Assembly: GCF_000801105.2 (NCBI RefSeq)
Contig: NC_079512.1
Span: 27,793,848-27,857,847 of the forward strand
From: Raphanus sativus
Lineage: Eukaryota; Streptophyta; Magnoliopsida; Brassicales; Brassicaceae
Direction of reading: 5' to 3'
Length of the DNA stretch: 64,000 bases
Position numbers and translations under genes: made by a program. The notes beneath the pieces are model-generated. The model worked only from the letters and a program-made list of their open reading frames with translations, was not told the DNA's origin and did not search any database. Positions 22,913-38,113 of the stretch are shown here, piece by piece. Within the stretch, counting starts at the first letter, position 1. Each line of letters starts with the position of its first letter.

Positions 22913-23560
22913 GGATAAAAAAATATAAACTAATTTTAGATAATGACAGTTATCAAATCATGTTTTTGTTTATGATTAATTAATTATATATTAACAAATA
23001 TAACTATTCAATAAGAATCGTAAAGATTTTACTGGTTAATATAGCAAATATAATATCTAATTGGTAATATCATATTTTTACTAAAAGGGAAATACATATT
23101 TTGAAAGTAAATATTATTTGGTAATGACACATCTTAATATTTAACAGTAATCATTGTCTTTTTTTGTTAAAGAATTTAAACAAAAATATAATTGCAGTAA
23201 TCATTGCTTTTATTGTCAGTGATTTGATAACTGTCATTATCTAAAATTAGTTTATATTTTTACTGGTTAATATATAATTATATTTTTAATATATAATTAA
23301 TTAATCATAAACAAAAACAATGATTTGATAACTGTCATTATCTAAAATTAGTTTATATTTTTATTGGTTAATATAGCAAATATAATATCTAATTTGGTAA
23401 TATCATATTTTTACTTTAAGGGAAATACATATTTTGAAAGTAAATATTATTTGGTAATGACACATCTTAATATTTAACAGTAATCATTGTCTTTTTTTTG
23501 TTAAAGAATTTAAACAAAAATATAATTGCAGTAATCATTGTTTTTATTGTCATTGATTTG
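22913..23560. repeat. Inverted and direct repeats upstream of CYP724A1
   Basis: A segment of about 80 bp (about 22913-22993) recurs in inverted orientation at about 23281-23362. A unit of nearly 200 bp is directly repeated at about 23030-23227 and 23362-23560 (offset about 332 bp). Part of the inverted arm appears a third time at 23219-23262. The block is very AT-rich and may be a rearranged MITE. It ends about 750 bp upstream of the CYP724A1 start codon. Confidence 0.8.
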
Positions 23561-24242
23561 GTTCTAATTGTGTAGTGTGGAAAATCTGAAAGTTATATGG
23601 TAATAATACATGTCAAAATTCCCTTTTAACATTATATAACAATAAGCATTGTTTCCTTGGATATAATCTACTTCTTTCTTGGTCAACACAACAAAATATC
23701 ATTGATACATGTCAAAATCCTTAACATTAAATAAAAATAATTATTTTTTATTTGGATATAAAGATACTCTTATGTATTAATTAAAAAAGATACTTGACTC
23801 TTATGTATTAATTAAAAAGATACTCTTATGTCAAGTATCTATGAGGGGATCTAGAGAATAAGCAAGTTTAAAAAATATTAAAAGAATGGAAAAAGAAGAA
23901 GGAAATTTTCTTGGAGGAAAATTTCTTGGAGGAAAAATTCAACAAAAAACTATGAGATACTCTTTTCATATGTGTAGCTTTATAATTTGATTATTTATTT
24001 TTGTGATTTAAATTTAATTGCTAATTTACTTATTTTATAACTAATAATATTAAAACAGTAGATATTCCTTCTCAAAGATAATATCCGTTGGTCATGCTTT
24101 AATATACTTATTTTTTGGTCAACACAATAAATATCACTAAATCAACAATACAAAGAAAAATATCAATATCAAATGATTATTTTGTCTAAAGAAAAGGGGA
24201 ACTTACACTATGCACTCATTCTATTATTTGCTTGTGTATGTG

Positions 24243-24252
24243 TATATATATA
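24243..24252 (+). promoter_or_regulatory. Candidate TATA box of CYP724A1
   Basis: TATATATATA lies about 55-60 bp before the start codon at 24306. It is followed by a short palindrome, GGTCTCATAGACC. Called on position and composition only. Confidence 0.4.
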
Positions 24253-24305
24253 GAGGTCTCATAGACCAAGATATAAAATTCTAAGCCATATACACAAGAA
24301 AGACA

Positions 24306-27121
<2,816 letters not shown>

Positions 27122-27669
27122 ATCCATGAAGATTGGCTGCTTTAGTAATGTATCTATCTTATATGTAAATATGAATCCAGTGTTTCTGTGTTGTACTTTA
27201 ATTAGTTGCTTCCGTGGCGAAAGCATGTATTATATCTGTTGCTTTATACACTATATTCCAAAAGTATCTATTACTTGAATACGTATTTGTATTTTAGTTG
27301 GTCTTGTTTGATGTGAGTTGATTTGATTAATAATCCTACTTGAAAGACGAGAGACTCATCATGATATGAAAGAAAAAGTAGGTGAATAGTTCAAATGGTC
27401 TGTAAGAGTATCTCTGATAGCACACTATTTTTTTCTCTATAATTTACACAAAACTAAAGTAACTCTATTATAGAGTAACTTTTTCTCCGATAGTTCAACA
27501 ATTTTTACTCAGACCAAAGAAATAAGCAAAGTGAATCAAGGAACACACTTAACACATATTTTTTTTTTTACAGAAAGATCCGATCTTTCTCGGAGAAACC
27601 TCAGTAAGTTATATCAAACTAAATTCCCAAAATATATTGCAAGAAGATGAACAAGAGAGATCTACTTTG
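27122..27669. other. Intergenic between convergent genes
   Basis: Contains the 3' UTRs of CYP724A1 and RGLG2. The part 27405-27510 (AGAGTATCTCTGATAG and CTCTATTATAGAGTAAC) resembles a dispersed Brassicaceae repeat, but I could not define termini. No gene seen. Confidence 0.4.
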
Positions 27670-29787
27670 TTAGTAGAGTTTTATTCTTGTCTGGATCGGT
27701 GCACGGCAAATTGGACACATTTCAAGATCCGGTCCACATTCGCAACAAGTCTTGTATCAAAACAGAAAACGAAGTTAGTTTCATGTTTCAGTCGATTTAG
27801 TAGACAAGAAGAAGAAGAATTAACATTCTGTTTGTGTGGGATTTTACCTGATGACCACAACCAAAAGCCATGTCTTTAGGGTTGCTCAGACAAATCGGAC
27901 ATATCTGTTACAGAGAACCAATACCATCAAAGTTCCAAAACCCTTTGAAATGAAAAAACATTCCAAACAGATTTTGAAAATTTTATCTTTTCACATTATT
28001 TTGAAAGTACCTGGTTATCAGAAGAAGCTGAGGTCGTAGCGGGTGGCGCAGGAGGACTAGACCTTACATGATAGTTTTCAGTTGGATAAGAAGGTACACT
28101 CGGTTTGAAACTTGGAACACGATCATTAGCCTTTGGCTTGTTGTAGGACGATGCTCCACCTTGCATTGGAGGTGGAAGAGGAAACCGTTCCGTTATATTC
28201 CCATTTCTTCTTCTGCAACGAGCAAGAGAGGGAGTTGCAAAACTTGCCAAATGGATAGAGATTATGTTTTTTTTTTGTGGAATTAATACCCTAAAAGGTT
28301 AAGCTCCAAGGTAGCCTTGTATTGTTGAGGAATCTCCATGAGAGCAGAAAGAGCAAACTCTGTTTCTTTCAAGGACTGAGCTTTGTTCTTTGCCATGATC
28401 TCTGTGAAGTTGACGAACTAGAAACAGAAAAACAAAAGAAAGATTGATATTAACAACTTTGGTTCTTTGACGTCTTTATAGCTTAAATAAAGATAAAATT
28501 ACTTGGAAGTTATCAAAAGCTCGTGCAGGAATGTTATCATCAAACTCCCTCATCATGTCCCATGGTCCATCCCCTACACCGACCAAGACGATTGATAGAG
28601 GTAGCTTACTGCAACATAGACAACCAAAATCAAATAAGCCACTAAGAGAGAGAGAGAGAGAGTGATAGATTCGGTGAAAAGATTCAGACAAAATTAACAA
28701 CCTCGCTTGCACGATAGCATCAACAGTCTTCAGTTCTTGCGGACTTAACTGTCCATTTTCAGTGTCAACGCTTCTTGTAACCTGTAGTAATAACCAGTCA
28801 AATGAATGCTTCTTGTCATTGACACCAAAAAAAAAAACAGGAGGATCATAACAGTAGTGTTGTTCGTACCTGCCCATCTGCTATAATCACTAGGACGTGA
28901 TATTGTCCACCACTCTCCTCAACAATGGTCATTGCCATATCAATGATAGGAGCAAACGAGGTGGGGCCTGCAAGCTTAAGCTGAGGGACAATCTCTTTAT
29001 ACCGACCAAGCACTTCCTCGAAGCCATTACAGAACCCATCATCAGGATTGAAACTAAACACGTCTTGATCGTGCGTCGACGCATCTCCGAAACCGTAACA
29101 CGGAATCAAGTTGTCCTCGTCAAAAGCGGCTAAGGTTCTTCCTATGATAGCTATGGCTTGCTCGTAGGGATTGGGGGTAGTACTGCCTATGAAGTGTAGG
29201 CTTTTCCTATTGAAGGACCTAGCCCCTGTTATATCAAACAACCAACACACAATAAAGTGTAAATCATTTGATGCAATTACATTACACCAAAAAAAAAAAA
29301 AGACATAATGTTGAATCTAATCTTTAACCAACCTGTCCACTCGTTGCTCTTAGTGAAATCAATACCGACAATGAGATTCGAAGATTCTAGACCCGCACGA
29401 GCAAGAGCCTCTGTCACCTAAACAAAACAGAACAAATAATGTGAGGATTTTAAACTTCTGTCAACATAAAGAAGCGAACTAGAGATTCAGGGGGGTGGTC
29501 ACCTGGTCCAAAGAGGAGTAATCATCGGAGATTTTGGAGTACTTGCGCTCCAACCTCTTCTTATCATTGCCATAACTTTGAGAGTAAGGCGGCTGAGTAG
29601 TATATGAAGAAGGTGAAGGAGGTTGGGGGTACTCAGGAGGTGGAGGAGGATAGTTATAGCTTCCGGAACCGTATTGAGGATAGGTTTGATGAGAAGCCCA
29701 TGGAGATGAAGAAGCTGAAGCTGACCTAAACGACGATGAAGAAGAAGAACGCTGTCTCCATTTCTGCTTAGAATTCCCTGTCCCCAT
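27670..29787 (-). CDS. RGLG2: RING domain ligase of the copine/vWA type
   Basis: Nine exons: 29503-29787, 29333-29417, 28870-29225, 28702-28781, 28503-28608, 28290-28417, 28011-28212, 27848-27904 and 27670-27750; 459 residues. The start [10 protein letters not shown] carries Gly2 for N-myristoylation. A Tyr/Pro/Ser-rich linker precedes the copine-like von Willebrand A domain ([52 protein letters not shown]). The C-terminus is a C3HC4-like [22 protein letters not shown], then [19 protein letters not shown]. Family members are membrane-associated E3 ubiquitin ligases that make K63 chains with UBC13-type E2s and affect auxin, apical dominance and drought responses. Position and sequence suggest the At5g14420 orthologue. 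All exons are intact. Confidence 0.9.
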
Positions 29788-30811
29788 CGAACTCAAAAAA
29801 AAAAACTAAACCCTTTCGCCTCGATCCAAGTCTCTGCTTCGATCCAAATCCAGCAGACTTGGCGTTACTGCCCCCTTCCCTTTCTTTTTTTTTTTTGATC
29901 GAAAGCAGTTTCACTTTCTGATCTCTTTCTCTCTCTCTCTCTATCGCTCTTGTTTTGGTTTTGTTTCTTCTATCAAATCATGATAATAATCACTTTTTCT
30001 AAATAAATTGCAAAGCACGCTAATGGCGGAAAATTTCTAATAATTGCTCACTCTGCCAAACCAACAATTGGCCATTTACTTTTACTGTGGATTTACAATG
30101 TCCAAAGAGTCTGTCTCACCCATATCAATTTACAATCTCTTCTGACTTCTTTAGATTCTTAATTTATAAGTTAGGCAGTACTTAATTATAACAATTAAAA
30201 TTAATGATTTTGACTAAGGTCAAATTTGATGTTTTAGAATGAGAAAATAATTATTCTCCATTCCTCTTTTTTTTTTTCATGTGGTCTTCAGGGTTTTAAA
30301 ATGTTTATAATTATCAGTTAGTTGTCTTAATTTTCCCATTTTGATATAACAGCTTTTTTTTTGGTTTCCTTTGGAGCTTAGACACTACACGTGAAATTTC
30401 AATTGACTTTTAGCTTCAATTTTATAAAACCCGTGACATTTCCTGGAGCAAACAAGATATATATGTGGACTGCACTCATTAAACCAAGTAAGATGATGAT
30501 AAAAATGCAAAAGAACAAAACATAGAGCAGCCGAGAAAATCTTTAAAATATAAAACACAATGTTACCGGCCCATGATTTTTAATGTAGGGAAACTGCTAA
30601 AGCTTCTTATAGGCTTCGTGGATGTTATTAAGGCCGTATCATTGAACTCATAAGACCTAACATTGCCATTGAATAGAGAAGAAATATTAACCTGTTTTCT
30701 ATAACAGCCATTAAATAAAATATTATCAAAACTGATCCCATGAATTGAAGAACAGAGTAATACACACAAAAAGGAACAACAATAGAGAGAAAGAGAGAGA
30801 ACAGAAAAGAC
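29788..30811. other. Intergenic, no gene seen
   Basis: RGLG2 promoter and leader (a CT-rich stretch at 29925-29945) and the 3' flank of the SURF2-like gene. No recognisable frame. Confidence 0.45.
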
Positions 30812-32304
30812 TTATGACACTGTTGTTTTGACCTTCTTGTTCTTCTTATTCTTGCTCTTCTTCGAAGGAAGGTTACTGGAACTGACTTCTTCAGGTTTCC
30901 TCTTTTTACTGTTGAAACACAAAGCATTGTCATTAAACTCTTCAAACCACTGAGTTAACTCTGCTACACCTACTTTGCCTCAACACGGTTCATTAGTTAT
31001 CTATCCGTATATATCAACCAAAACTAAAAGATCAACTACTTTTCTGATTCAAACAAAACGTAGATACTATTACAGTCTTACTCAAAGATGACTTAAATGT
31101 CTAAAACCTTTTTTATCTAGTACCAAAAAAAAAACGGATGAAAGTTCATGGTGTACCTTTCAAGAGTCTCATCCACACTATTTTCGCCATCTTCTTCAAC
31201 TTCACCAATTATGCAGTCATCCAAACTGGTCTTTCCATCTTCATCAATCCCACCTGTTTCGCATTTTATTAAAAAAAATAATAATTGAGATTTAACATGA
31301 GTCCATAATACCAAAAGCAGAAATACGCAAGTGAACAAACCTATTGGATCATCTTCCGAGTCCGAATCTGATCCCCACCGGTCTCCACCATCATCAAAGT
31401 CCCACCTCTCTCCATCTGGCGGCATCCAAAAGTCAAGCTCTCTCTCCACGACATCTTCATCATTTCCATGTTCAGCTCCATCAGTAACATCCTCTCCACT
31501 CTCTTCCTTTTTATCTAACTCCTTGTTCTTCTTTTTTTTCTTATCCTTCTTCTTCTTCTTTTTGTTCTTCATCTTTCCTTCCTTTACGCCATCCTCTTTC
31601 GCCACAGTTTCTCCACCTTCCTGTGGAATAATTCCAGACTCTTTCTCTCGTTCCTTCTCCTCTATTAGATAAACAACAACAACAACAACAACACAACCGT
31701 TAGCCACATGAATACCTTGCTCATCATCAACATTCAAATTACAAACCTAGTTTGTTAAGGAAGCGGCGTCCATTGATATGCTTCCAAATATGCTCCTCAG
31801 TCTTGTTCACCGTGTCACCCGTAAGCTTACACAGCAGCTTTGAACTATAAAACAAAACATGTCAATAACCAATTCTGAAACACAAACACATGAACACAAA
31901 ATCTTGTAAGAATAATCTCTCCTGTTTATTACATTAGCAGCAAAACAAGAGTACATGAAACTCCCAAAATCTAAAACAACAAAAACCCTAAACCCTTCCA
32001 TCTAAAACCCTAATTCAATCAGGATTGAAACATCAAACTGTTATGAGTAACCAATAGATTACCGAGAGCTAGGGTCTTGCTCAAACAAGTTAAGAGGAGG
32101 CTTGCTGTGGGACAAGGCGTGGTCGATAAGCCCTAAACGGCACCGTTTGCTCTCTGAATAGACCTTCTTGTCTTTCTCGAGTAGCTCGTGACCCGTTTGC
32201 ACGCATCTGAATCTCCCGTTCTCCAGTTTCTTATACTTTGGCTTCCCCAGTAGGTTGGCGCCTTCCTTCGTCGTCGTCGGCATCTCTTCCTCTGTAGCCG
32301 CCAT
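30812..32304 (-). CDS. Surfeit locus protein 2 (SURF2) family
   Basis: Five exons: 32063-32304, 31747-31844, 31341-31661, 31157-31253 and 30812-30908; 284 residues. The N-terminal half carries the SURF2 pattern: LGKPKYKKLENGRFRCVQTG, HELLEKDKKVY, then SKLLCKLTGDTVNKTEEHIW and HINGRRFLNKL. The middle has a Lys-rich tract around residues 135-150, then an acidic stretch with FWMPPDGERWDFDDGGDRW, and a basic tail (KKSKNKKNKKVKTTVS). Human SURF2 is a nuclear/nucleolar protein linked to ribosome biogenesis; the plant role is not established. The charged, low-complexity C-terminal half fits a nucleolar protein. Position suggests the At5g14440 orthologue. All junctions are in frame. Confidence 0.87.
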
Positions 32305-34802
32305 TGGTGTCGCGATTTGTGTTCACTGAAAAGGAGACTGCAAGTAGTTTGAATTAGAGACGATGAGGTGTTGTGTTACTGACTTGCCGTTTTACTGTTT
32401 CAAAGATCAGCTGCATGTCGTTTTGTTTTATATGGGCCTATGCTAAGGATAGGCAATACTATATGGGCCTGTTGTGGTCGTTATATTAGAGAGCATATAA
32501 TTTACGAGATTCTCATATCTGTTGTTAAGCTATGACTCAAAACATGTTCGGAACCAAAAAAAATTATTACAGCTTATTTTGGGATGAATTCTCAACCAAT
32601 TGGCTCTCACTCAATACAGAATAATAATAACAAGTATAAAGGACAAAACATGTTACTACAAAATTGGTGGGTGTGATCGTGTAAAAGAAGTGATGGACCA
32701 GGTTATACTCTACGTGAACGCGTACGTATTTTGTAAACTGTGGTCGACAGGTATGAAGATTTAGATTCTTGTGATTAACTATGAAGGTGGTTGGATGTCT
32801 AATCTTAACTTGTGGGTCAACAAACATTCTATTCGAGAGTCTAGGTCCAGAGTTGTTGGACGCACATTAACCGGAGAGCATTGCAACATTATTTTGTAAA
32901 CACATGTTTGCACCACGATGATTTTGAGAATTTTTAAAAAAATTTATTGGTTCATCTAAATATATATTATATTTTTTATTACACTAACGATTAAATTGAT
33001 TATTAGTGTATAAAAAATATTCTCAGTTATTTTCTTAAATAAAAACTACAAAATTACCTAATTTGATTAACATATATATAACAATTAATGATTATGAATA
33101 ATAAAGATTTGATAACAATTTTTGTATTCTCTCTTTTTTTAATTTTATATTATAAAAAATTAAACAATCACATCAACAATAAAATAAAAAATAGATTTTT
33201 TCTTTTGTGTTATATTTATAATTTTTTAAAATTACTATAAATTTCTGAAAATGTTAAAAATCCCACTTTAAAAATTTTGTGATCAATAAATGAATTTTGT
33301 TTTTTATTATAACAAGATACAAAATAATCATAAAATCATTTAAATTAAAATGTGTACAATATAAAAATACATAAATATGTTAATTTTAAAATTTGCATTG
33401 AAAAACTATCACATCAAAAAAAAATTGGGATTAATGGCTTAAATTTTTTGTTACAGAAAATATATAAATGTTAATAAAACATATGATAATAAATATTTAT
33501 ATTGAAATATATATATCTATGATAATAAAGCATATGTAAATAACATTCATTAAAATTTAATATAAATATTTATATTGAAATATATGATAATAAAGCATAT
33601 GTCAATATCATTCAAATTTAATTATATACCATATAAAATAAACAAAATAATTATTTTGATTTACTTACCATAAAATATTGTAAATAAACAAAATGTATTG
33701 TTTTTATTTATGCGATTATTCTAATTCCATATATATTAATTAAGAAACAATTTATTACTTTTTTTGAATTGAAACAATTTATTACTTTAGTAAGTGTAAG
33801 ATCTTATTAATTAATATTTTTCAAAAATCTTACATGAGATCGATACATAAAATTTTATTTAGAAGTTATTGAAATCACCTAACGGGAACATGAGTTGCAC
33901 AATAAATTTACTTTCTTAATCCTAACTCATTTCTCTTCGTAACAACACCGACAAAGAATAATTTGGAATTTAACAACATTTTTAGTCCAGTCTTAAATTT
34001 TCTTTAAATGAGTCTAGAATAATTTTTAATAATTAACTAAATGGATCATGTACATAGTAAAATGTATTTTGGTTAAAAAATTATTGCATACCCAAAATAA
34101 ATATGAACAATCATTATTTTCATTTAAGACCCCGAACCAAATCCTATGAAAAATAGTGCTCGAGTTTAAATAAAATTGTTATATATATGAATGGTTCAAA
34201 ATTTTGATATTTAGAGAACCAAAACAGAATCCGATCCGAACCAAAATATTTCAGGTGTCCAAATAAATTCAAACCAGATTCATATACTTAAATATATTAA
34301 TTACTTTTAAATTTAAATTTAATATCTAAAAGAATATACAAATGTTCTTAGGTTGTCCAAAATACTTGGAAAAATATACAAATAAAGTATATATCTAAAA
34401 TAGCTAAACGATACTCAAAATACTTAAAATTATTGATTTTCTATCCAAATATTTAAGCTAAACCAAATTTTATATTAAGTTTAAGTATTTTGGCATACAT
34501 TATTCAAATTTATATGTTATATATTATTTTTTATTTTTTAGATTTTAGAAATCAAGAGTATATGTGAACTTTAGTCTTTTTTAAAAAAATAAATGGGTTA
34601 TCATAATCCAAACCGAACCCACAAAGATCCTAACCGAATCCACAAAGATCTTAACCAAACCGAATCAAATCCGTAAAGATCTGAACTGAACATAACCAAA
34701 CCGAACTAAATGTTATCGGAATGTCCATCTTTAATCAATTGTAAAAAATTATAGATAACAAAATAAGTATTGTAATATTTAAGTATATCATAGTTAAAAG
34801 AA
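32305..34802. other. AT-rich intergenic with decayed repeats
   Basis: No gene. Includes a direct repeat of about 65-85 bp (AATATTTATATTGAAATATA and ATAATAAAGCATATGT, at about 33500 and 33575). At 34130-34720 there is a stretch dense in CCGAACC/AACCGAA words typical of hAT-like subterminal DNA. It could be the body of the Helitron whose 3' end lies at 34833; no 5' end was found. Confidence 0.45.
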
Positions 34803-34833
34803 TTCACCCCGAAGAGTGCGGATTATCATCTAG
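34803..34833 (+). mobile_element. Helitron-like 3' terminus
   Basis: CACCCCGAAGAGTGCGG followed by ATTATCATCTAG and then T. The CCG...CGG hairpin is degenerate, but the spacing to CTAG and the A/T-type target fit a Helitron 3' end. The upstream boundary is unknown. Confidence 0.5.
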
Positions 34834-34856
34834 TAATACTATATTTTACCCTAAGA

Positions 34857-35402
34857 ATGTTTTGGACAATTAATTACATATTACGTCGTATATTATTACA
34901 GTATTTTCTTAAAGGTTTCCTATTATGTAATAGGTTGCACAGATCGAGATGTCAAGTAGATGCATCTTGGACAATTAACCAGACTACTTTTGGAGGTGCT
35001 TTTATTATGGAACTGGAAGACGAGACGCTGATCTCTGGTTCCTTTGGGGGAAATCAAGTCCTCTCTCCCCTTCACGCAGAGGTAAAATCACTACTATGGG
35101 CAATGCGAGTTTCCTTACAGATGAGGCATAGTTTCGAGTCAGATTGCCTACAACTGGTAAAGCTGATCGATGAAGAAGAAGTTTTGCCATCTTTAGCTTC
35201 AGAATTAGAAGAGTTCTACTATATTCGTTCTTTGTTTAATCTTTTCTCTCTATATTTTATCCCTCGTGAGTTTAGTGTTAGAGCTGATACCCTTGCAAAA
35301 GGAGTTCGAAAAGGAGCTCGAGCTAAAGCTACTGAATTTTCCCATGTTGACAGTTTGGTTTCACCTGGATTAGCCTTGCCCAATCCTTTTGAACCTATTT
35401 AA
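34857..35402 (+). mobile_element. LINE-derived RNase H-like ORF
   Basis: An open frame of 181 codons. From about residue 31 it matches the RNase H-like domain at the end of plant non-LTR (LINE) polyproteins (RVT_3 type): CQVDASWT, GGAFIM, LHAEVKSLLWAM, FESDCLQLVKLI, and RADTLAKGVRK. All four acidic positions (D, E, D, D) are present. The tail after the stop (TTTAATAAAAC...TTTGTAGTCAAAAG) resembles LINE 3' ends. Reverse transcriptase and endonuclease domains are absent, so this is a 5'-truncated copy. The first 30 residues, before CQVDAS, are probably not coding. It begins about 24 bp after a Helitron-like 3' terminus. Confidence 0.72.
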
Positions 35403-35497
35403 TAAAACATGGTGTTTGTAGTCAAAAGAAAAATTGAGTTGACACGTTTTGGGATTGAAATTGACATATGATTATAGTCAAATTTCGAAAGGATATA

Positions 35498-35735
35498 CTC
35501 CCTCCGTTTCATATTAAGTGTCGTTGTAGAGAAAACTTTTTGTTGCAAAATAACTGTCGTTTTAGCATTTTAATGCAGAATTTATTAACTTTATTATCCT
35601 CTTAATTTTTCTATTGGTTGAAATATGAGTAGGTATATGAGTAATGATGTTTTTATGTTGAAAATATGCAAAATTAAATGATTTTTAATCCGTGTGCAGA
35701 AGTTTAAAACGATAGTTAATATGAAATAGAGAGAG
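35498..35735. mobile_element. Stowaway-like MITE (Tc1/mariner)
   Basis: A 238-bp element flanked by TA on both sides (35496-35497 and 35736-35737). Termini CTCCCTCCGTTTCATATTAA and CTCTCTCTATTTCATATTAA (right end complemented) are inverted repeats. CTCCCTCCGTTTC ends with a TA duplication are the Stowaway signature. Too short to code for a transposase. Confidence 0.88.
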
Positions 35736-36693
35736 TATAACGAAATTTAATGCAGTAATATCTTTTCCAATGCAGAGATTTCCAAATAGTTGAACTTATG
35801 TAGATTCGAGTTATTTGAAATGTTAAACCTTTTAACAAAAAAAAAAGTTATTTGAAATCTTAAACAGTCATATAATGTCTGAAAAAGAAGAAAAAACAAT
35901 TGAATTAGGCCCTTATCTTATTGCATTGTATATATAGTACGCGGTAACATACTGGTCGTATTGTATGGTGGACAAGAGAACATATAATTTTGTGATACTC
36001 AGGAAGCCAATTCTAAAGCTTTGGGTTACCGTATGACCCGTTCCGAGTGTTTCAACTTGAGCTTACTGATTAAATAATTTGAGACACATGCTTGATATTT
36101 TTTTGAATCAACGAAACACATCGAGGGTAGTTATAACATTGAAGGATAATGGGACAAACAGGTAAATAGTAAGCCGATATAATTATAAAAAAATCAATCA
36201 GTCGTAAACTAAATTTTCTTTTGTCAAGTTTAGGTTACCTGTATATTTAAACTAACATTTAATTATTTAATTATTTAATCCTTTTTTACATCAGTTAATA
36301 ACTTTTTCAGTTTATTTTTTGAAAAAAACAAATGGTTAACTCTGGATATATTAAAGACATAGACAAACTTCCGAATGGGATGAAAAGTCCACGAATAAAC
36401 CCTTTCTAGGGATATGCAAATGGACCATAAACGATAATCCTATATCCACATGACCACATATGAAAATAATAATTTCACATTAGAAATAAATCGATTATTG
36501 GTCTGGACTTACAACGTAACTCTTCCTCTATTGGAAACTACTAGGTCACTACGATGTGGTTTGTTTTTCATGTTTAGTTATGGGATTAAGATTTCAATTG
36601 TCTGAATAGTGTTTTGTTAAAAATGTCCAATAAATTTGAGTTTGAAATAAAGGAAAAGAACCAGGATCAATTCGTCTTCGTATATGATGCATC

Positions 36694-36870
36694 CAGTGGC
36701 GGAGGCAGAATTTTATTTTAGAGGGGTCAATGTGATAATCAATGTATTTTGCAAGGGTCAATAAGCTATATTCATCAGAGTTTTATTTGGAAATACATGT
36801 AAATTTTTTTTTTTGCAGAAATTGACATGGGTCAACTGACACCCATGATTACACACTGGCTCCGCCACTG
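36694..36870. mobile_element. hAT-type MITE with 8-bp TSD
   Basis: A 177-bp element. Ends CAGTGGCGGAGGCAG and CAGTGGCGGAGCCAG (right end complemented) are near-perfect inverted repeats. It is flanked by the perfect 8-bp duplication GATGCATC (36686-36693 and 36871-36878). No coding capacity. Confidence 0.92.
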
Positions 36871-37499
36871 GATGCATCGCGATACTACTAATTGGTCACC
36901 TGGAACATGTCATATATTGACTAGCTAGAATTGAGCAGACGAAGACCCAGTAGTGTTTATTTTTGTTTGACACTGCAAGTAATCATTAAATTAAAAGTAC
37001 ATTCCTAACATCACTAGCAGTGCTGTCCCATAACTTAAGGTGGCTTAAAGCATTATTAAATCTTCGTGGCCTTTTATATAAATACCAATAATATATAGCG
37101 ACACATAATCATTAATACCAAAAAATATAAATGCATAAAAATCATTAGTATGGCAAAATTGAAAATATATTCGTGTCAAGAAGAGGATCAAAGAGTGGTA
37201 ATGTGGAAGACTACCTCCTCTAATCAAACTAATTAACCATTAGACCAAACTAATATTTCATGAACTGTGGCCCTAAAACTGGCTATATATCTTGTGGCTA
37301 ATGCTTTACTTGCTTTATATCAAAGACGGGCCTGATCACTAGAGATTAAATTGTTACTCATCCAATATTCTAAACGAGTTATTTTTAAGATATGTTTTAC
37401 ATTGCCACCCGGGAACATGTGATATTGACTTGCTAGACGAAGACCGAATTATTACAAAGTAGTACTACATGATACTAGTAAATTAGCAATTATCATAAA

Positions 37500-37525
37500 A
37501 ATACTCAATACTGGTATTGAGTATT
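37500..37525. repeat. Perfect 12-bp-arm palindrome
   Basis: AATACTCAATAC and GTATTGAGTATT separated by TG form a perfect hairpin. No adjacent gene or element that would explain it was recognised. About 80 bp downstream (about 37605-37637) the unit CCTCGTATATAACCTT is repeated twice in tandem. Confidence 0.85.
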
Positions 37526-38113
37526 GGCGATTGACTCAACATTTGTATGCGTCAAATTTTTAGTTTAACTTAATAAAATATTTTTTGGACAGGGATGAAA
37601 TACTTTCCTCGTATATAACCTTCCTCGTATATAACCTTGATATATCATATAGAACCTACGGATCAGAAGCAGATATATAAAAGTAGAATTGTTTGAAAAC
37701 AAAGAAACAATCTTTTTTTTTAAACTAAGAAGCGAATATATGTCAGAAGCGCGTGCAACCTAGGTAGCAAACAGCTTAATAAATCGATCATGGTAGGAGA
37801 GATTGTGACCGTGGACGAAACTATAGTCCTCTTGTTATTATTTTAATAATCTTTCGATTAAGCTAAGAAATAAATATCTTTTAATTTTAATCAGTGTCAA
37901 TAAAAATAATAAATTCAAGGAGTTTTAGGAACATATATATATATATATATAGAAAACAAAAAAAAACATCAGAAACGGCTATAATTGGCGTTACAGTTTA
38001 CCTAAGAAGAGAGGGATTAAGAGAGTTTTTCTGAGATATCTGTATATATTGAGTTTCTGAGGTTTTTGTTTTTGATTTGATTTGTGTTCGCTTCGGCAAT
38101 CTTCTTCTTTAGC

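Larger units (their letters stand above)
35736..38113. other. Intergenic between MITEs and the GT17 gene
   Basis: Apart from the hAT MITE and the small palindrome, this holds AT-rich DNA and, near the right end, the leader of the glycosyltransferase gene (about 37970-38113). No other gene was recognised. Confidence 0.45.
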
